Positions 20,580-30,041 of a DNA stretch of 55,639 nucleotides are shown here, piece by piece. Numbering within the stretch: position 1 is the first letter of the stretch; every line of letters begins with the position of its first letter. The translations under genes and the position numbers were made by a program. The stretch comes from an uncultured Lachnospiraceae bacterium (GTDB taxonomy: Bacteria > Bacillota > Clostridia > Lachnospirales > Lachnospiraceae), in assembly GCA_947575805.1 (NCBI GenBank), contig CANPOY010000017.1, forward strand, positions 1 to 55,639. The letters are read 5' to 3'. The notes below the pieces were generated by a model, which did no database searches, had not been told where the DNA came from, and was given only the letters and a program-made list of their open reading frames with translations.

Positions 20580-21767
20580 ATGGCAGAGCAGAAGAGGGAC
20601 TATTATGAGGTCCTTGGTGTTGACAAAGGCGCGGATGATGCGGCAATTAAAAAGGCATATCGAGTGCTGGCAAAAAAGTACCATCCGGACATGAATCCGG
20701 GTGATGCGGAGGCGGAAAAGAAGTTTAAGGAAGCTTCCGAGGCCTATGCCGTTTTGAGTGATCCGGAGAAGCGGCGTCAGTACGATCAGTTTGGACACGC
20801 GGCGTTTGGAGAGGGCGGTGCCGGCGGCTTTGGCGGCTTTGACTTCAGCGGCGCTGATTTTGGTGACATTTTCAGCGATATATTCGGTGATCTTTTCGGC
20901 GGCGGAAGAAGCCGCGGTCATAGTAACGGTCCTATGCGGGGAGCAAATCTGAGAGCCAGTGTGCGTATTACCTTTGAGGAAGCGGTGTTTGGCTGCAAAA
21001 AGGAAGTCGAGCTGACAGTGAAGGAGACCTGTAAGACCTGTAACGGCAGCGGCGCAAAGCCCGGAACCAGTGCCCAGACCTGTTCTACCTGCGGCGGTAA
21101 GGGCCAGGTGGTAACGATCAAGCAGAACATATTCGGTACGGTCCGCAATGTGCAGACCTGTCCTGACTGTCAGGGTACCGGTAAGGTGATCAAAGACAAG
21201 TGCAGCGACTGTCAGGGTACGGGATATATTCCCATGAAAAAGCGTTATTCTGTGGATATTCCCGCAGGTATCGACAACGGACAGTCTACACGTCTGCCGG
21301 GGCTGGGAGAGCCCGGCATTAACGGAGGTCCCAGAGGCGATGTGCTGATAGAGGTCATTGTAGGCCGTCATCCTATCTTCCAGAGGCAGGATTTTGATAT
21401 TTACTCTACAGTACCCGTGTCCTTTGCGGTTGCTGCACTGGGCGGCGAAATTCTGATTGATACGGTGGACGGAAAGGTAATTTATGACGTCAAGCCCGGT
21501 ACACAGACCGACACCAGGGTTCGTCTGCGCAGCAAAGGTGTGCCCTCATGGAGAAATAAGGACATGAGAGGAGACCATTATGTAACGCTGGTGGTACAGG
21601 TTCCCGATAAGTTGAAGCCGGAGGCAAAAGAACTGCTGAAGCAGTTTGACGAGCTGACGGGCGATACATTGAACGCGGCGGCTAAGATGTCCGGCCGCAA
21701 GGAGTCTGAGGAAGACACAAAAGATAACGGCGGCAAAAACGGCAAGAAAAAGAAACTTTGGAAATAA
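20580..21767 (+). CDS. dnaJ: chaperone protein DnaJ (Hsp40)
   Basis: Co-chaperone that delivers substrates to DnaK and stimulates its ATPase. The 395-residue product has the J domain with HPD ([10 protein letters not shown]), a Gly/Phe-rich linker ([16 protein letters not shown]), and four zinc-binding CxxCxGxG repeats: [24 protein letters not shown] and CSDCQGTG. C-terminal substrate-binding domains follow. The ATG at 20580 follows GAGGTGG, and the family starts at the J domain. Last chaperone gene of the operon, 120 bp after dnaK. Confidence 0.97.
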   Translation: MAEQKRDYYEVLGVDKGADDAAIKKAYRVLAKKYHPDMNPGDAEAEKKFKEASEAYAVLSDPEKRRQYDQFGHAAFGEGGAGGFGGFDFSGADFGDIFSDIFGDLFGGGRSRGHSNGPMRGANLRASVRITFEEAVFGCKKEVELTVKETCKTCNGSGAKPGTSAQTCSTCGGKGQVVTIKQNIFGTVRNVQTCPDCQGTGKVIKDKCSDCQGTGYIPMKKRYSVDIPAGIDNGQSTRLPGLGEPGINGGPRGDVLIEVIVGRHPIFQRQDFDIYSTVPVSFAVAALGGEILIDTVDGKVIYDVKPGTQTDTRVRLRSKGVPSWRNKDMRGDHYVTLVVQVPDKLKPEAKELLKQFDELTGDTLNAAAKMSGRKESEEDTKDNGGKNGKKKKLWK

Positions 21768-21773
21768 ACCGGT

Positions 21774-23354
21774 ATGGAATTTTTAAGCCTGCTGTGCCAT
21801 CTTTTTATAATCGGGCTGACCGCAGCCCTGCCGCTCTATACGGGCGGTACATATTGGAAGCTGGGAGACACTAAATATACGCTGTTTCGAAACGTGGCTG
21901 TTTTTTGCCTGGGTGCATGGATTGCGATAAGCGCCTGGCAGAGCATTCGGGGGCCGATGCTCCGCCGGGTAAGGCCCGGCGGGGAGACAGGGAAACCGGA
22001 GGAAAGGGGAACGGGCCGGAAAGAACAGCGGGCTGTGACCGGATGCAGGCAAAGGCTGAGCGCGGTAGATATATGGGTGCTGTGTTACGGGGCGGCCGTG
22101 ATTTTGTCTGCCCTTTTCAGCCGTTACCAGGCGACGGCATGGTCAGGCTATAACGAATGGTATATGGGGGCTCTTTCTCAATTACTGTTTACAGGTATTT
22201 ATTTTTTTGTCTCCAGGTGTTATGATGAAAAGCAGTATTCTCTGTTGACAGGGGAAGCCGCTTTCTTTGTCGTGCTTGTATTGGGAATGTGCCATCGGCT
22301 TGGTCTGGATCCGTTGGGCCTGCTGAAGGGATTTAATACGGACAGCTGGGAATACAGCCACATGCTGTCCACCATAGGAAATATTAACTGGTTTTGCGGG
22401 TATTGCAGTGTGTTTGCGGCATTTTCCGTGGCGGCATATTTAAAGGGCCGGGCCCGGTGGAAGCGTTTTGCTGCATACCTTGTAAGCATTATGGCGTTGA
22501 CAATGCTCATGATTCAGGGCAGCGACATCGGAATTGTACTGGTGGCAGTATGCCTCTTTGTGTGTATGATTTTGGGCGTATGGGATGCCGGAATTTTCAG
22601 GCGGGGTATTGCTTTGGGGACAGGCGTAAGCCTTTTGCTGCCGCTGTACGGGCTGTTGACAAAGTTGATCGGTCTCAGTGCCCGGGAAGCGATACCGCCG
22701 GACGGTTTCAGCAGGATGCTGGTGGACTGGCAGGGCTGGTGGGTACTCGCTGCGGCAGGATTGAGCCTGTATATCGGGCTTGGCCGTTTGCTGCGGGATC
22801 CGGGAAAAAAACGACTGCTCCGGCGCATTGCCATGAGTATTGTGGCAATTCTTGCCCTGGCAGGGGTGGCGGGAGTTTTAGCCTTTTCTCTGCGCGGTTC
22901 CTTTGAAGGGGGCTGGGGAAACGGAAGAGGCGCCCTTTGGGTGCTTACTCTGCAGGGCTTTCGGCAGGGCGGCTTCCTGCAGAAGCTATTCGGCGTGGGT
23001 CCGGACTGCTTTGCGGAGTACATGTATGCTGCCTTTTCCCAGGGAGACATTCCCGCATTGGGTGGCAGATGGTCGGGGACGGTGTTTGCAAACGCTCACA
23101 ATGAGTGGATTAACCATCTGCTGAATCTGGGGGTGGCGGGGACGGTCTGCTATCTGGGGATTTTCGCATCCGCTGCGCGCAGATACCGTAGCTATCTGCC
23201 GGGCCTGCTGGCCCTGATCCTGTACGGGACTGTCTCCCTGACAGGCTTTCAGCAGGTCTTAAGCACACCCTTCCTTTTTCTGGCACTGGGGCTTTCGGAA
23301 AGGAATCAAAGGAATGTTCATGCCGTTGATGCGGCGGAAAGGGAAGAATTATGA
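21774..23354 (+). CDS. O-antigen ligase/polymerase-like membrane protein
   Basis: Polytopic membrane protein of 526 aa with about a dozen hydrophobic segments and a large external loop containing GVGPDCFAEYMYAAF and HNEWINHLLNLGVAG. That loop arrangement is typical of the Wzy/O-antigen ligase family, which transfers or polymerises surface glycans. It starts 6 bp after dnaJ and overlaps prmA by 4 bp (ATGA), so it is translationally coupled in the heat-shock cluster. In a Gram-positive host its acceptor is probably a capsule or wall glycan, but this is inference. Confidence 0.78.
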   Translation: MEFLSLLCHLFIIGLTAALPLYTGGTYWKLGDTKYTLFRNVAVFCLGAWIAISAWQSIRGPMLRRVRPGGETGKPEERGTGRKEQRAVTGCRQRLSAVDIWVLCYGAAVILSALFSRYQATAWSGYNEWYMGALSQLLFTGIYFFVSRCYDEKQYSLLTGEAAFFVVLVLGMCHRLGLDPLGLLKGFNTDSWEYSHMLSTIGNINWFCGYCSVFAAFSVAAYLKGRARWKRFAAYLVSIMALTMLMIQGSDIGIVLVAVCLFVCMILGVWDAGIFRRGIALGTGVSLLLPLYGLLTKLIGLSAREAIPPDGFSRMLVDWQGWWVLAAAGLSLYIGLGRLLRDPGKKRLLRRIAMSIVAILALAGVAGVLAFSLRGSFEGGWGNGRGALWVLTLQGFRQGGFLQKLFGVGPDCFAEYMYAAFSQGDIPALGGRWSGTVFANAHNEWINHLLNLGVAGTVCYLGIFASAARRYRSYLPGLLALILYGTVSLTGFQQVLSTPFLFLALGLSERNQRNVHAVDAAEREEL

Positions 23355-24349
23355 AGTGGGTCAGATTTAAGATCAGGACAGTGACGGATGCGGAGGATAT
23401 TATTATCAGCGCCCTGTATGATATTGGGCTTGAGGGGGCTCAGATTGAGGATAAGGTGCCTCTTACCGCTCTGGAGAAAGAGCGGATGTTTGTGGATATT
23501 CTGCCGGAAGGGCCCGCAGATGACGGGATTGCGTACCTGAGCTTCTTTGTGGAGAAGAAGGATGACGGAAGCCTGGAGGTGCAGGGGGAAGCAACGGATA
23601 CGGAAACGGTACTGGAGAAGGTAAAGGGAGAGCTGGAGGACCTGAGGGCTTTCTGTGACATCGGGGAGGGTACCGTCACGGTGGACGAGACGGAGGATAT
23701 TGACTGGATCAACAACTGGAAGCAGTATTTCCATCAGTTCCATATCGACGATATACTGGTGATCCCTTCCTGGGAGGAAGTGAGGCCGGAGGACAAAGAC
23801 CGGATGGTGCTCCATATCGATCCCGGAACGGCCTTTGGCACCGGTATGCACGAGACTACACAGCTTTGCATCCGGCAGCTGAGAAAATATGTGACAGCAG
23901 AGACGGAGCTGCTGGATGTGGGGACGGGAAGCGGTATCCTCTCCATTCTGGCCCTGATGTTCGGGGCGAAGCATGCCCTGGGGACGGACCTGGATCCCTG
24001 TGCCGCGGAGGCGGTGGCTCAGAACCGCGAGGCAAACGGCATTGCACCGGAGCGCTTATGCCTGCTGATCGGAAATATCATCACGGACAGGGAAGTACAG
24101 GACAGAGTGGGTTACGGCTGCTATGATATTGTGGTGGCAAATATTCTGGCGGACGTCCTGGTGCCCTTGTCGCCTGTGATTGTGAACCATATGAAGCCGG
24201 GCGGGATTTATATCACATCCGGGATCATCAACGATAAGGAAGACACGGTGACGGAAGCGGTTACGGCGGCAGGCCTTGAGGTGCTGGAGGTGACCAGGCA
24301 GGGCGAGTGGGTGTCCGTCACGGCCCGGAAAAATATCTTCAGGAAATGA
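23351..24349 (+). CDS. prmA: ribosomal protein L11 methyltransferase
   Basis: SAM-dependent methyltransferase that trimethylates ribosomal protein L11. The 332-residue product has the N-terminal substrate-recognition domain and the Rossmann core with motif I LDVGTGSGILSI, the acidic motif II TDLDP, and the catalytic-site motif VANILADVL. The preceding HIDPGTAFGTGMHETT segment is diagnostic of PrmA. dnaJ-prmA-rsmE is a common Clostridia gene order, although an O-antigen-ligase-like gene is inserted here. Confidence 0.95.
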   Translation: MKWVRFKIRTVTDAEDIIISALYDIGLEGAQIEDKVPLTALEKERMFVDILPEGPADDGIAYLSFFVEKKDDGSLEVQGEATDTETVLEKVKGELEDLRAFCDIGEGTVTVDETEDIDWINNWKQYFHQFHIDDILVIPSWEEVRPEDKDRMVLHIDPGTAFGTGMHETTQLCIRQLRKYVTAETELLDVGTGSGILSILALMFGAKHALGTDLDPCAAEAVAQNREANGIAPERLCLLIGNIITDREVQDRVGYGCYDIVVANILADVLVPLSPVIVNHMKPGGIYITSGIINDKEDTVTEAVTAAGLEVLEVTRQGEWVSVTARKNIFRK

Positions 24350-24361
24350 GCAGCAAGTAAA

Positions 24362-24622
24362 ATGATACGATTAGAGGATATTGATCCGGGCAACTGGAGG
24401 CTGGGGCTGAAGGTTACGGAAGAACAGACGACTTATGCGGCCGACAGGGCAGCCGTCGGGCTGGTACTGGATGCCCTGAAGCAGGACGGCAGGTATGACA
24501 AGGTCGTGCTTTGTTGCATCGAAGGGAATGATGCCGCAAGGAAGCTTTATGAGCAGTTTGGCTTTGCGGAAACCGAGCGGGATGAGGACGAGATTGTTAT
24601 GGAATTAGTGCTGAATCAATAA
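24362..24622 (+). pseudogene. GNAT acetyltransferase with internal deletion
   Basis: The 86-codon frame joins the usual first residues of a small GNAT protein (IRLEDIDPGNWRLGLKVTEEQ) directly to its C-terminal part (AAVGLVLDALKQDG, EGNDAARKLYEQFGFAETERDEDEI). Family members are about 150 residues. The missing middle would hold the central beta-strands and the acetyl-CoA loop (RGxG/A), of which only a trace remains. The reading frame is intact across the junction. It lies between prmA and rsmE, with short gaps of about 12 bp on both sides. It is probably non-functional. Confidence 0.7.
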
Positions 24623-24633
24623 GAGGGAAGACG

Positions 24634-25380
24634 ATGTACCAGTTTTTTGTAGAGCCGGGTCAGATTAATGTAAATGACAGAAGTGTCGTTATATTGGGGA
24701 CGGACGTGAATCATATCAGAAATGTCCTGCGTATGAGGGCCGGCGAGGAAATCAGCGTCTGTAACGGAGAGGACGGCAGGGAATACCGCTGCGGCATCGT
24801 TTCCCTGGAAGAGGACAGGGTGGTATGTGAACTGCGCTTTATCAAAGAGGAAAATGCAGAGCTGCCGGTAAAAGTGTATCTGTTTCAAGGGCTGCCAAAG
24901 GCGGATAAGATGGAGCTGATTATTCAGAAGGCAGTGGAGCTGGGAGCATACCGGATCATTCCTGTTTCTGCCAGACGTTGTGTGGTAAAGCTGGATGAGG
25001 GAAAAGCGGCGGCAAAGGTAAAGCGCTGGCAGGGAATTGCGGAGGCAGCAGCCAAGCAGAGCAAACGGGGAGTCATACCGGAGGTCTCCGGGGTCATGAG
25101 CTTTCGCCAGGCTGTGGAGATGGCGGCGGCAATGGACGTCAGAATCATTCCCTATGAGCTGGCGGAGGATATGGAGAAGACCCGTGAAATCATCGGCGGG
25201 TTGAAAGCGGAGCAGAGTGTGGCGGTGTTTATCGGCCCGGAGGGAGGATTTGAAGAGCAGGAGATACAGGAGGCCGTGAAGAACGGAATACAGCCGGTTA
25301 CTCTGGGCAGAAGGATCCTGCGCACAGAGACCGCGGGGATGACTGTACTTGCCTGGATCGGGTATGAGACGGAGGCTTAA
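24634..25380 (+). CDS. rsmE: 16S rRNA m3U1498 methyltransferase
   Basis: SPOUT-class methyltransferase that modifies U1498 of 16S rRNA. The 248-residue product has the N-terminal PUA-like domain (NHIRNVLRMRAGEEI) and the C-terminal knotted SAM domain with GLPKADKMELIIQKAVELGA, IGPEGGFEEQE and the closing LGRRILRTETAG motif. The length is standard. Confidence 0.96.
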   Translation: MYQFFVEPGQINVNDRSVVILGTDVNHIRNVLRMRAGEEISVCNGEDGREYRCGIVSLEEDRVVCELRFIKEENAELPVKVYLFQGLPKADKMELIIQKAVELGAYRIIPVSARRCVVKLDEGKAAAKVKRWQGIAEAAAKQSKRGVIPEVSGVMSFRQAVEMAAAMDVRIIPYELAEDMEKTREIIGGLKAEQSVAVFIGPEGGFEEQEIQEAVKNGIQPVTLGRRILRTETAGMTVLAWIGYETEA

Positions 25381-25443
25381 TAGTAACGTACCAATGGTGG
25401 GGTGGCGCATATAATAGAAATAAGAGAGAGCAGGAGATGCAAT

Positions 25444-26613
25444 ATGGAAGTATATTTGGACAATTCAGCCACCACACGCGTGCTTCCGGAAGTGGCGGAG
25501 CTGATGACTAAAATAATGTGCGAAGATTACGGAAATCCTTCCAGCCTTCACATGAAAGGTGTGCAGGCAGAGAATTATCTTCGTTATGCGAAAGAAACGA
25601 TGGCGAAGCTGCTGAAGGTAAATGAAAAAGAAATTATTTTTACCTCGGGCGGAACGGAATCGGATAACATGGCGCTGACCGGTTGTGCCTTTGCGGGCAG
25701 CAGGAGGGGGAAGCATATTATTACTACCCAGATTGAGCATCCGGCAGTTTTGAAAACCTGTGCTTATCTGGAGTCGGAGGGCTTTCATGTCACTTATCTG
25801 CCGGTAAATGCCTGGGGGCAGATTTCCCTGGACGACCTGAGAAGAGCAATGACACCGGAAACAATTTTGGTTTCCATCATGTATATCAACAATGAGATCG
25901 GCTCCATACAGCCCATAGAGCTGGCGGGCGCTATGATCAAGCAGATCAATCCGTATACACTGTTCCACGTGGATGCCGTGCAGGGCTTTGGAAAGGCGCG
26001 GATTTATCCCAAGAGAATGGGAATCGACCTGTTGTCGGTCAGCGGGCACAAGATTCACGGGCCCAAGGGGATCGGGGTTTTGTACATCGGAGAGAAGGTA
26101 AAAATCCGGCCCATCATCTACGGCGGAGGACAGCAGATGAACCTTCGCTCCGGTACGGATAATGTGCCCGGTGCCGCAGGCATGGCAAAGGCCGCAGAGC
26201 TTTTGTATCATCATTATGACAGCGATATAATCAATCTGTATCAGCACAAGAAATATTTCATGGAAAATGTCAGAAGGATAGAAGATGTCCGCATCAACGG
26301 ACTTGTTCCCGGCAAACCTGACGGGGAAGGAACGGCTCCCCATATTGTCAGTGTGTCCGTTCCCGGGGTTCGCAGCGAGGTGCTGCTGCATGCTTTGGAG
26401 GACAGCGGGATCTATGTCTCGGCAGGCAGCGCATGTGCTGCCCGCAAGCCGCAGCCCTCCGCGACGCTGAAAGCCATCGGCGTGGAAAAGCCGCTGCTGG
26501 AATCCACCATACGGTTCAGCTTTTCGGTGTATACTACAAAAGAAGAATTGGACTATACATTGAGGGAAATGTATGATAAAATTCCTATGCTGAGGAAGTA
26601 CCAGCGCAGATAG
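25444..26613 (+). CDS. cysteine desulfurase (NifS/IscS-like)
   Basis: PLP enzyme that removes sulfur from cysteine and passes it on as a persulfide. The 389-residue product starts with YLDNSATTRVLPEV, has the PLP lysine Lys203 in VSGHKIHGPKG, and the catalytic Cys331 in AGSACAARKPQPS. GGAGATG before the ATG at 25444 fixes the start. It lies directly before thiI, so it probably supplies sulfur for tRNA 4-thiouridine rather than general iron-sulfur cluster assembly. The GSACAA context replaces the more common GSACSS. Confidence 0.93.
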   Translation: MEVYLDNSATTRVLPEVAELMTKIMCEDYGNPSSLHMKGVQAENYLRYAKETMAKLLKVNEKEIIFTSGGTESDNMALTGCAFAGSRRGKHIITTQIEHPAVLKTCAYLESEGFHVTYLPVNAWGQISLDDLRRAMTPETILVSIMYINNEIGSIQPIELAGAMIKQINPYTLFHVDAVQGFGKARIYPKRMGIDLLSVSGHKIHGPKGIGVLYIGEKVKIRPIIYGGGQQMNLRSGTDNVPGAAGMAKAAELLYHHYDSDIINLYQHKKYFMENVRRIEDVRINGLVPGKPDGEGTAPHIVSVSVPGVRSEVLLHALEDSGIYVSAGSACAARKPQPSATLKAIGVEKPLLESTIRFSFSVYTTKEELDYTLREMYDKIPMLRKYQRR

Positions 26614-26701
26614 AAGATTTGGGCACGGTGCCTGCAGATATTGTCCGGTGAAGACATTACGGGAATCGGGATCGTACGGCCATATTAAGAGGAGACGGAA
26701 A

Positions 26702-27880
26702 ATGTTTACGGCATTTTTAATAAAATACGCGGAAATTGCCATTAAGGGAAAGAATCGCCACTTATTTGAAGACGCGCTGATTCATCAGATCAAGTTTGCG
26801 CTGAAAAAATGTGAGGGAAAGTTCCTGATTACCAAGACTCAGGGACGTATTTATGTAGAGGCCCAGGGGGAATTCGATTATGAGGATACCATAGGGCAGC
26901 TTCAGCATGTTTTTGGGATCGTGGGGATCTGCCCCATGATCTATGTGGAGGACGAGGGCTTTGACAGGCTTTGCGAAACGATAGTCAGGTATGTGGGAGA
27001 TGTATATCCTGACAGGCATAAGACCTTTAAGGTGCATTGCAGGCGGGCACGCAAGAATTATCCGAAGGAGTCCATGGAAGTCAATGCGGATCTGGGGGAG
27101 GTACTTTTGAATGCCTACCCGGAGCTGAGTGTAGACGTTCATGAGCCGGAAATTCTGCTGAATGTGGAGATCAGAGAGAAAATATATATTTATTCGGAAG
27201 TAATTCCCGGTCCCGGGGGAATGCCGGTGGGAACGGGTGGGAAAGCAATGCTGCTTCTTTCCGGAGGAATCGATTCCCCTGTCGCCGGCTATATGATTGC
27301 CAAAAGAGGCGTCAAGATTGACGCCGTTTATTTCCATGCGCCGCCCTATACCAGTGAGCGGGCGAAGCAGAAGGTGGAAGACCTGGCTCGGCTGATCTCT
27401 AAGTATACGGGTCCCATCTATCTCCATGTCATTAATTTTACCGATATTCAGCTCTATATTCATGAAAAATGTCCTCATGAGGAGCTGACCATTATCATGC
27501 GCCGTTATATGATGCGGATAGCGGAGCATATTGCAGACGAGACAGAGTGCCTGGGACTGGTTACGGGGGAAAGCATCGGGCAGGTGGCGTCACAGACCAT
27601 GGGTTCCCTGATTGCAACCAACGAAGTCTGCCACCTTCCGGTTTACCGGCCCCTGATCGGCTTTGACAAGGAAGAGATTGTGACATCGGCCAAGAGGATA
27701 GGGACTTTTGAAACCTCTATTCTTCCGTATGAGGACTGCTGTACCATATTTGTGGCAAAGCATCCTGTGACCAAACCTAACGTGAACATTATCCGGCGGC
27801 ATGAAAAGAATCTGGACGAGAAGATAGAAGAAATGGTTAAGACTGCACTGGAGACAGACGAATTGATCGTGGTTCAGTAA
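26702..27880 (+). CDS. thiI: tRNA 4-thiouridine sulfurtransferase ThiI
   Basis: Enzyme that adenylates U8 of tRNA and exchanges oxygen for sulfur; in many bacteria it also feeds thiamine thiazole synthesis. The 392-residue product has an N-terminal ferredoxin-like/THUMP region (about 1-165), the PP-loop SGGIDSPVAGY and the GESIGQVASQT segment. It has no C-terminal rhodanese domain, as is usual in Firmicutes. GAGGAG precedes the ATG at 26702. It is the partner of the adjacent cysteine desulfurase. Confidence 0.95.
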   Translation: MFTAFLIKYAEIAIKGKNRHLFEDALIHQIKFALKKCEGKFLITKTQGRIYVEAQGEFDYEDTIGQLQHVFGIVGICPMIYVEDEGFDRLCETIVRYVGDVYPDRHKTFKVHCRRARKNYPKESMEVNADLGEVLLNAYPELSVDVHEPEILLNVEIREKIYIYSEVIPGPGGMPVGTGGKAMLLLSGGIDSPVAGYMIAKRGVKIDAVYFHAPPYTSERAKQKVEDLARLISKYTGPIYLHVINFTDIQLYIHEKCPHEELTIIMRRYMMRIAEHIADETECLGLVTGESIGQVASQTMGSLIATNEVCHLPVYRPLIGFDKEEIVTSAKRIGTFETSILPYEDCCTIFVAKHPVTKPNVNIIRRHEKNLDEKIEEMVKTALETDELIVVQ

Positions 27881-27920
27881 AAAAACGGCGCAGGGAAAGG
27901 AATCCTGTCCCTTCCCTGCG
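27880..27920 (-). terminator. intrinsic terminator of the HPr-like gene
   Basis: CGCAGGGAA-A-GG pairs with CC-C-TTCCCTGCG. On the minus strand the hairpin is followed by a run of T residues (the A-run at 27880-27885 on the plus strand), so it mainly serves the minus-strand gene. Confidence 0.75.
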
Positions 27921-27954
27921 TATAAAAGCTTATCTTATGTATGCAGCCTGATGT

Positions 27955-28185
27955 CTACACGATATAGGGCTGCAGTATGGTCAGAACCTCGTCAACGCCC
28001 TCTTCCGCGTGGATGTTCAGGTCGATGGGCTTGGAAAGATCCAGACTGAAGATACCCATAATGGATTTCGCGTCGATAACATATCTGCCGGATACCAGAT
28101 CAAAATCATAATCAAACTTGGTAATATCATTTACAAAAGCTTTTACCTTGTCAATGGAATTCAAGGAAATCTGTACTGTCTTCAT
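27955..28185 (-). CDS. HPr-like protein lacking the catalytic histidine
   Basis: Protein of 76 aa with the length and fold signature of the phosphocarrier HPr. The regulatory site is present: Ser41 in AKSIMGIFSLDL corresponds to HPr Ser46. The active-site segment that should read GLHARPA is replaced by SIDKVKAF, so there is no His15 equivalent and PTS phosphotransfer is not possible. This resembles the logic of Bacillus Crh, which keeps only the regulatory serine. TAAGGAGGT lies at an ideal distance before the ATG. It has its own promoter and terminator. Confidence 0.85.
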   Translation of the reverse strand: MKTVQISLNSIDKVKAFVNDITKFDYDFDLVSGRYVIDAKSIMGIFSLDLSKPIDLNIHAEEGVDEVLTILQPYIV

Positions 28186-28220
28186 CTGTTTACCTCCTTA
28201 ATGACTTCGTGTCTGACTAC

Positions 28221-28249
28221 ATATTAAGGGCAAAGGCAGTAAAAGTCAA
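28221..28249 (-). promoter_or_regulatory. sigma-A promoter of the HPr-like gene
   Basis: On the minus strand, TTGACT and TAATAT are separated by 17 bp, about 40 bp before the start codon. Confidence 0.7.
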
Positions 28250-28283
28250 GGAAAAAACATTATAAAATTGGAGAATAAAGCCC

Positions 28284-29627
28284 ATGAAAAATGCAGCATT
28301 GCATAACCTTGGCTGCAAGGTGAATTCCTATGAGACGGACGTTATGCAGCAAAAGCTGGAGGAAAAGGGGTACAGAATTGTACCCTTTGACAGTAAAGCG
28401 GATGTTTATATTGTCAATACCTGTACGGTCACAAATATTGCGGACAGAAAGAGCCGCCAGATGCTGCACAGGGCAAAGCAGCTGAATCCCCGGGCGGTGG
28501 TGGTGGCCGTGGGGTGCTATGTCCAGACGGGGCGGGAGGATCTGGAAAAGGACGGGAGCGTTGACCTGTGCATTGGGAATAATCGCAAGGGAGAGATTGC
28601 CGACATCCTGGAAAGCTATTTCCGGCAGCATCCGGAGGGGAGACCGGACAAGACTCTGGGGGACACCACGGTGCCGGATATTGGCAGAGTGACAGAGTAT
28701 GAGGAGATGCAGCTTCTGCGGCCGGCGGAGCATACCCGGGTGTATATTAAAATACAGGACGGCTGCAATCAGTTTTGCTCCTACTGTGCCATTCCCTATG
28801 CCAGGGGGAGAGTGCGAAGCCGAAGGGAAGAGGACATTCTGACAGAGGTGAGGGCGCTGACGGAATCCGGATATAAGGAGATTGTACTCACAGGGATTCA
28901 TATCAGCTCTTACGGTATCGACTTTGACCGGAAAGCATACAGCGGTGACAGCAGGCTGATCAGCCTGGTAGAGAAAATACACGAGGTGCCGGGGCTGGAG
29001 AGAATCCGCTTAAGCTCCCTGGAGCCGAGAGTGGTGACAGAGGGTGCGGCCCGGCGTCTGGCGTCTCTGCCGAAGCTTTGTCCACATTTCCACCTTTCTC
29101 TGCAAAGCGGCTGTGACGCTACCTTAAAGCGGATGAATAGACATTACACCACCGGGGAATACTATGCCGGTGTGGAGTATCTGCGCAATGCCTTTGACCG
29201 TCCGGCGATCACAACGGACGTCATCGTGGGATTTCCCGGCGAGACGGAAGGAGAGTTTGAGCAGACCAGGGAATTCCTGGAGAAGATCCGTTTTTACGAG
29301 ATGCACGTTTTTAAGTTTTCCGGGCGCAGGGGGACGGCTGCGGCAGGGATGCCGGATCAGGTTCCGGAGCAGACGAAGCGCCAAAGGAGTGACGAACTGC
29401 TTGCCATGGAAAAGAGACAGTCCCGGGAGTTTCGGCAGGCATACATAGACCGGGAAGCAGAGGTGCTTCTGGAGGACACGGCGGAAACAGGAGGTGAGCT
29501 TTGGCGGATCGGGCACACAAAGGATTATGTCAGGGTGGCGGTGAAAGCGGCGGAGGCGCCGCCGGCCAACTCGATAGTCCGGGTAAAGCCGACAGGATTT
29601 CTGACGGAGGAGATCCTGCGAAATTAG
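28284..29627 (+). CDS. mtaB: tRNA t6A37 methylthiotransferase MtaB
   Basis: Radical-SAM methylthiotransferase that converts t6A to ms2t6A at position 37 of ANN-decoding tRNAs. The 447-residue product has the UPF0004 domain (LGCKVNSYETDVM, NTCTVTNIADRKSRQ), the radical-SAM cluster CNQFCSYC, the conserved GFPGETE motif, and a short C-terminal TRAM-like part. The LGCKVN opening is typical of MtaB/YqeV rather than MiaB (GCQMN). It diverges from the HPr-like gene. Confidence 0.9.
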   Translation: MKNAALHNLGCKVNSYETDVMQQKLEEKGYRIVPFDSKADVYIVNTCTVTNIADRKSRQMLHRAKQLNPRAVVVAVGCYVQTGREDLEKDGSVDLCIGNNRKGEIADILESYFRQHPEGRPDKTLGDTTVPDIGRVTEYEEMQLLRPAEHTRVYIKIQDGCNQFCSYCAIPYARGRVRSRREEDILTEVRALTESGYKEIVLTGIHISSYGIDFDRKAYSGDSRLISLVEKIHEVPGLERIRLSSLEPRVVTEGAARRLASLPKLCPHFHLSLQSGCDATLKRMNRHYTTGEYYAGVEYLRNAFDRPAITTDVIVGFPGETEGEFEQTREFLEKIRFYEMHVFKFSGRRGTAAAGMPDQVPEQTKRQRSDELLAMEKRQSREFRQAYIDREAEVLLEDTAETGGELWRIGHTKDYVRVAVKAAEAPPANSIVRVKPTGFLTEEILRN

Positions 29628-29633
29628 CAAGAC

Positions 29634-29662
29634 TTGATATTTGAGAATAAATGAGTTATAGT
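29634..29662 (+). promoter_or_regulatory. sigma-A promoter of the ireB operon
   Basis: TTGATA and TATAGT are separated by 17 bp, about 75 bp before the ireB start. Confidence 0.65.
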
Positions 29663-29737
29663 AAATGGTAAGGGGAAAGAGCAATTCTTCCCGGAGATTG
29701 TTTGTGGTCAGAGTGTTGCAAAGGAATGAGGAGGAAT

Positions 29738-30001
29738 ATGCAGAACGTAGGAAATACACAATACTTCAAAGTAGAGACAGAACCCGACACCGGAGCGAAA
29801 CTGGTGCTTGCGACTGTGTATGAAGCGTTGACGGAAAAGGGGTATAATCCGGTGAATCAGATCGTGGGTTATATCATGAGCGGTGACCCCACGTATATTA
29901 CCAGCCATAGAAATGCCCGCAGCCTGATCATGAAAGTGGAGCGTGACGAGCTTGTGGAAGAATTGCTGACGGAATATATTCGTACGAAAAACTGGCAGTA
30001 A
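29738..30001 (+). CDS. ireB: IreB family regulatory phosphoprotein (UPF0297)
   Basis: Small protein of 87 aa of the IreB family. In enterococci it is a substrate of the Ser/Thr kinase IreK and tunes cephalosporin resistance. Family motifs are [32 protein letters not shown] and the [13 protein letters not shown] tail. GAGGAGG precedes the ATG at 29738. It heads the conserved Firmicutes trio with ruvX and a DUF1292 gene. Confidence 0.93.
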   Translation: MQNVGNTQYFKVETEPDTGAKLVLATVYEALTEKGYNPVNQIVGYIMSGDPTYITSHRNARSLIMKVERDELVEELLTEYIRTKNWQ

Positions 30002-30041
30002 CGGGTGAAGCCGACTGTGAAGACTGGCGCGGAGGGCGGCT

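Noticed and set aside
25465..26742. 425-codon frame antisense to the cysteine desulfurase gene
   Set aside because: It mirrors a well-supported gene, has Cys/His-rich random composition and no start signal.
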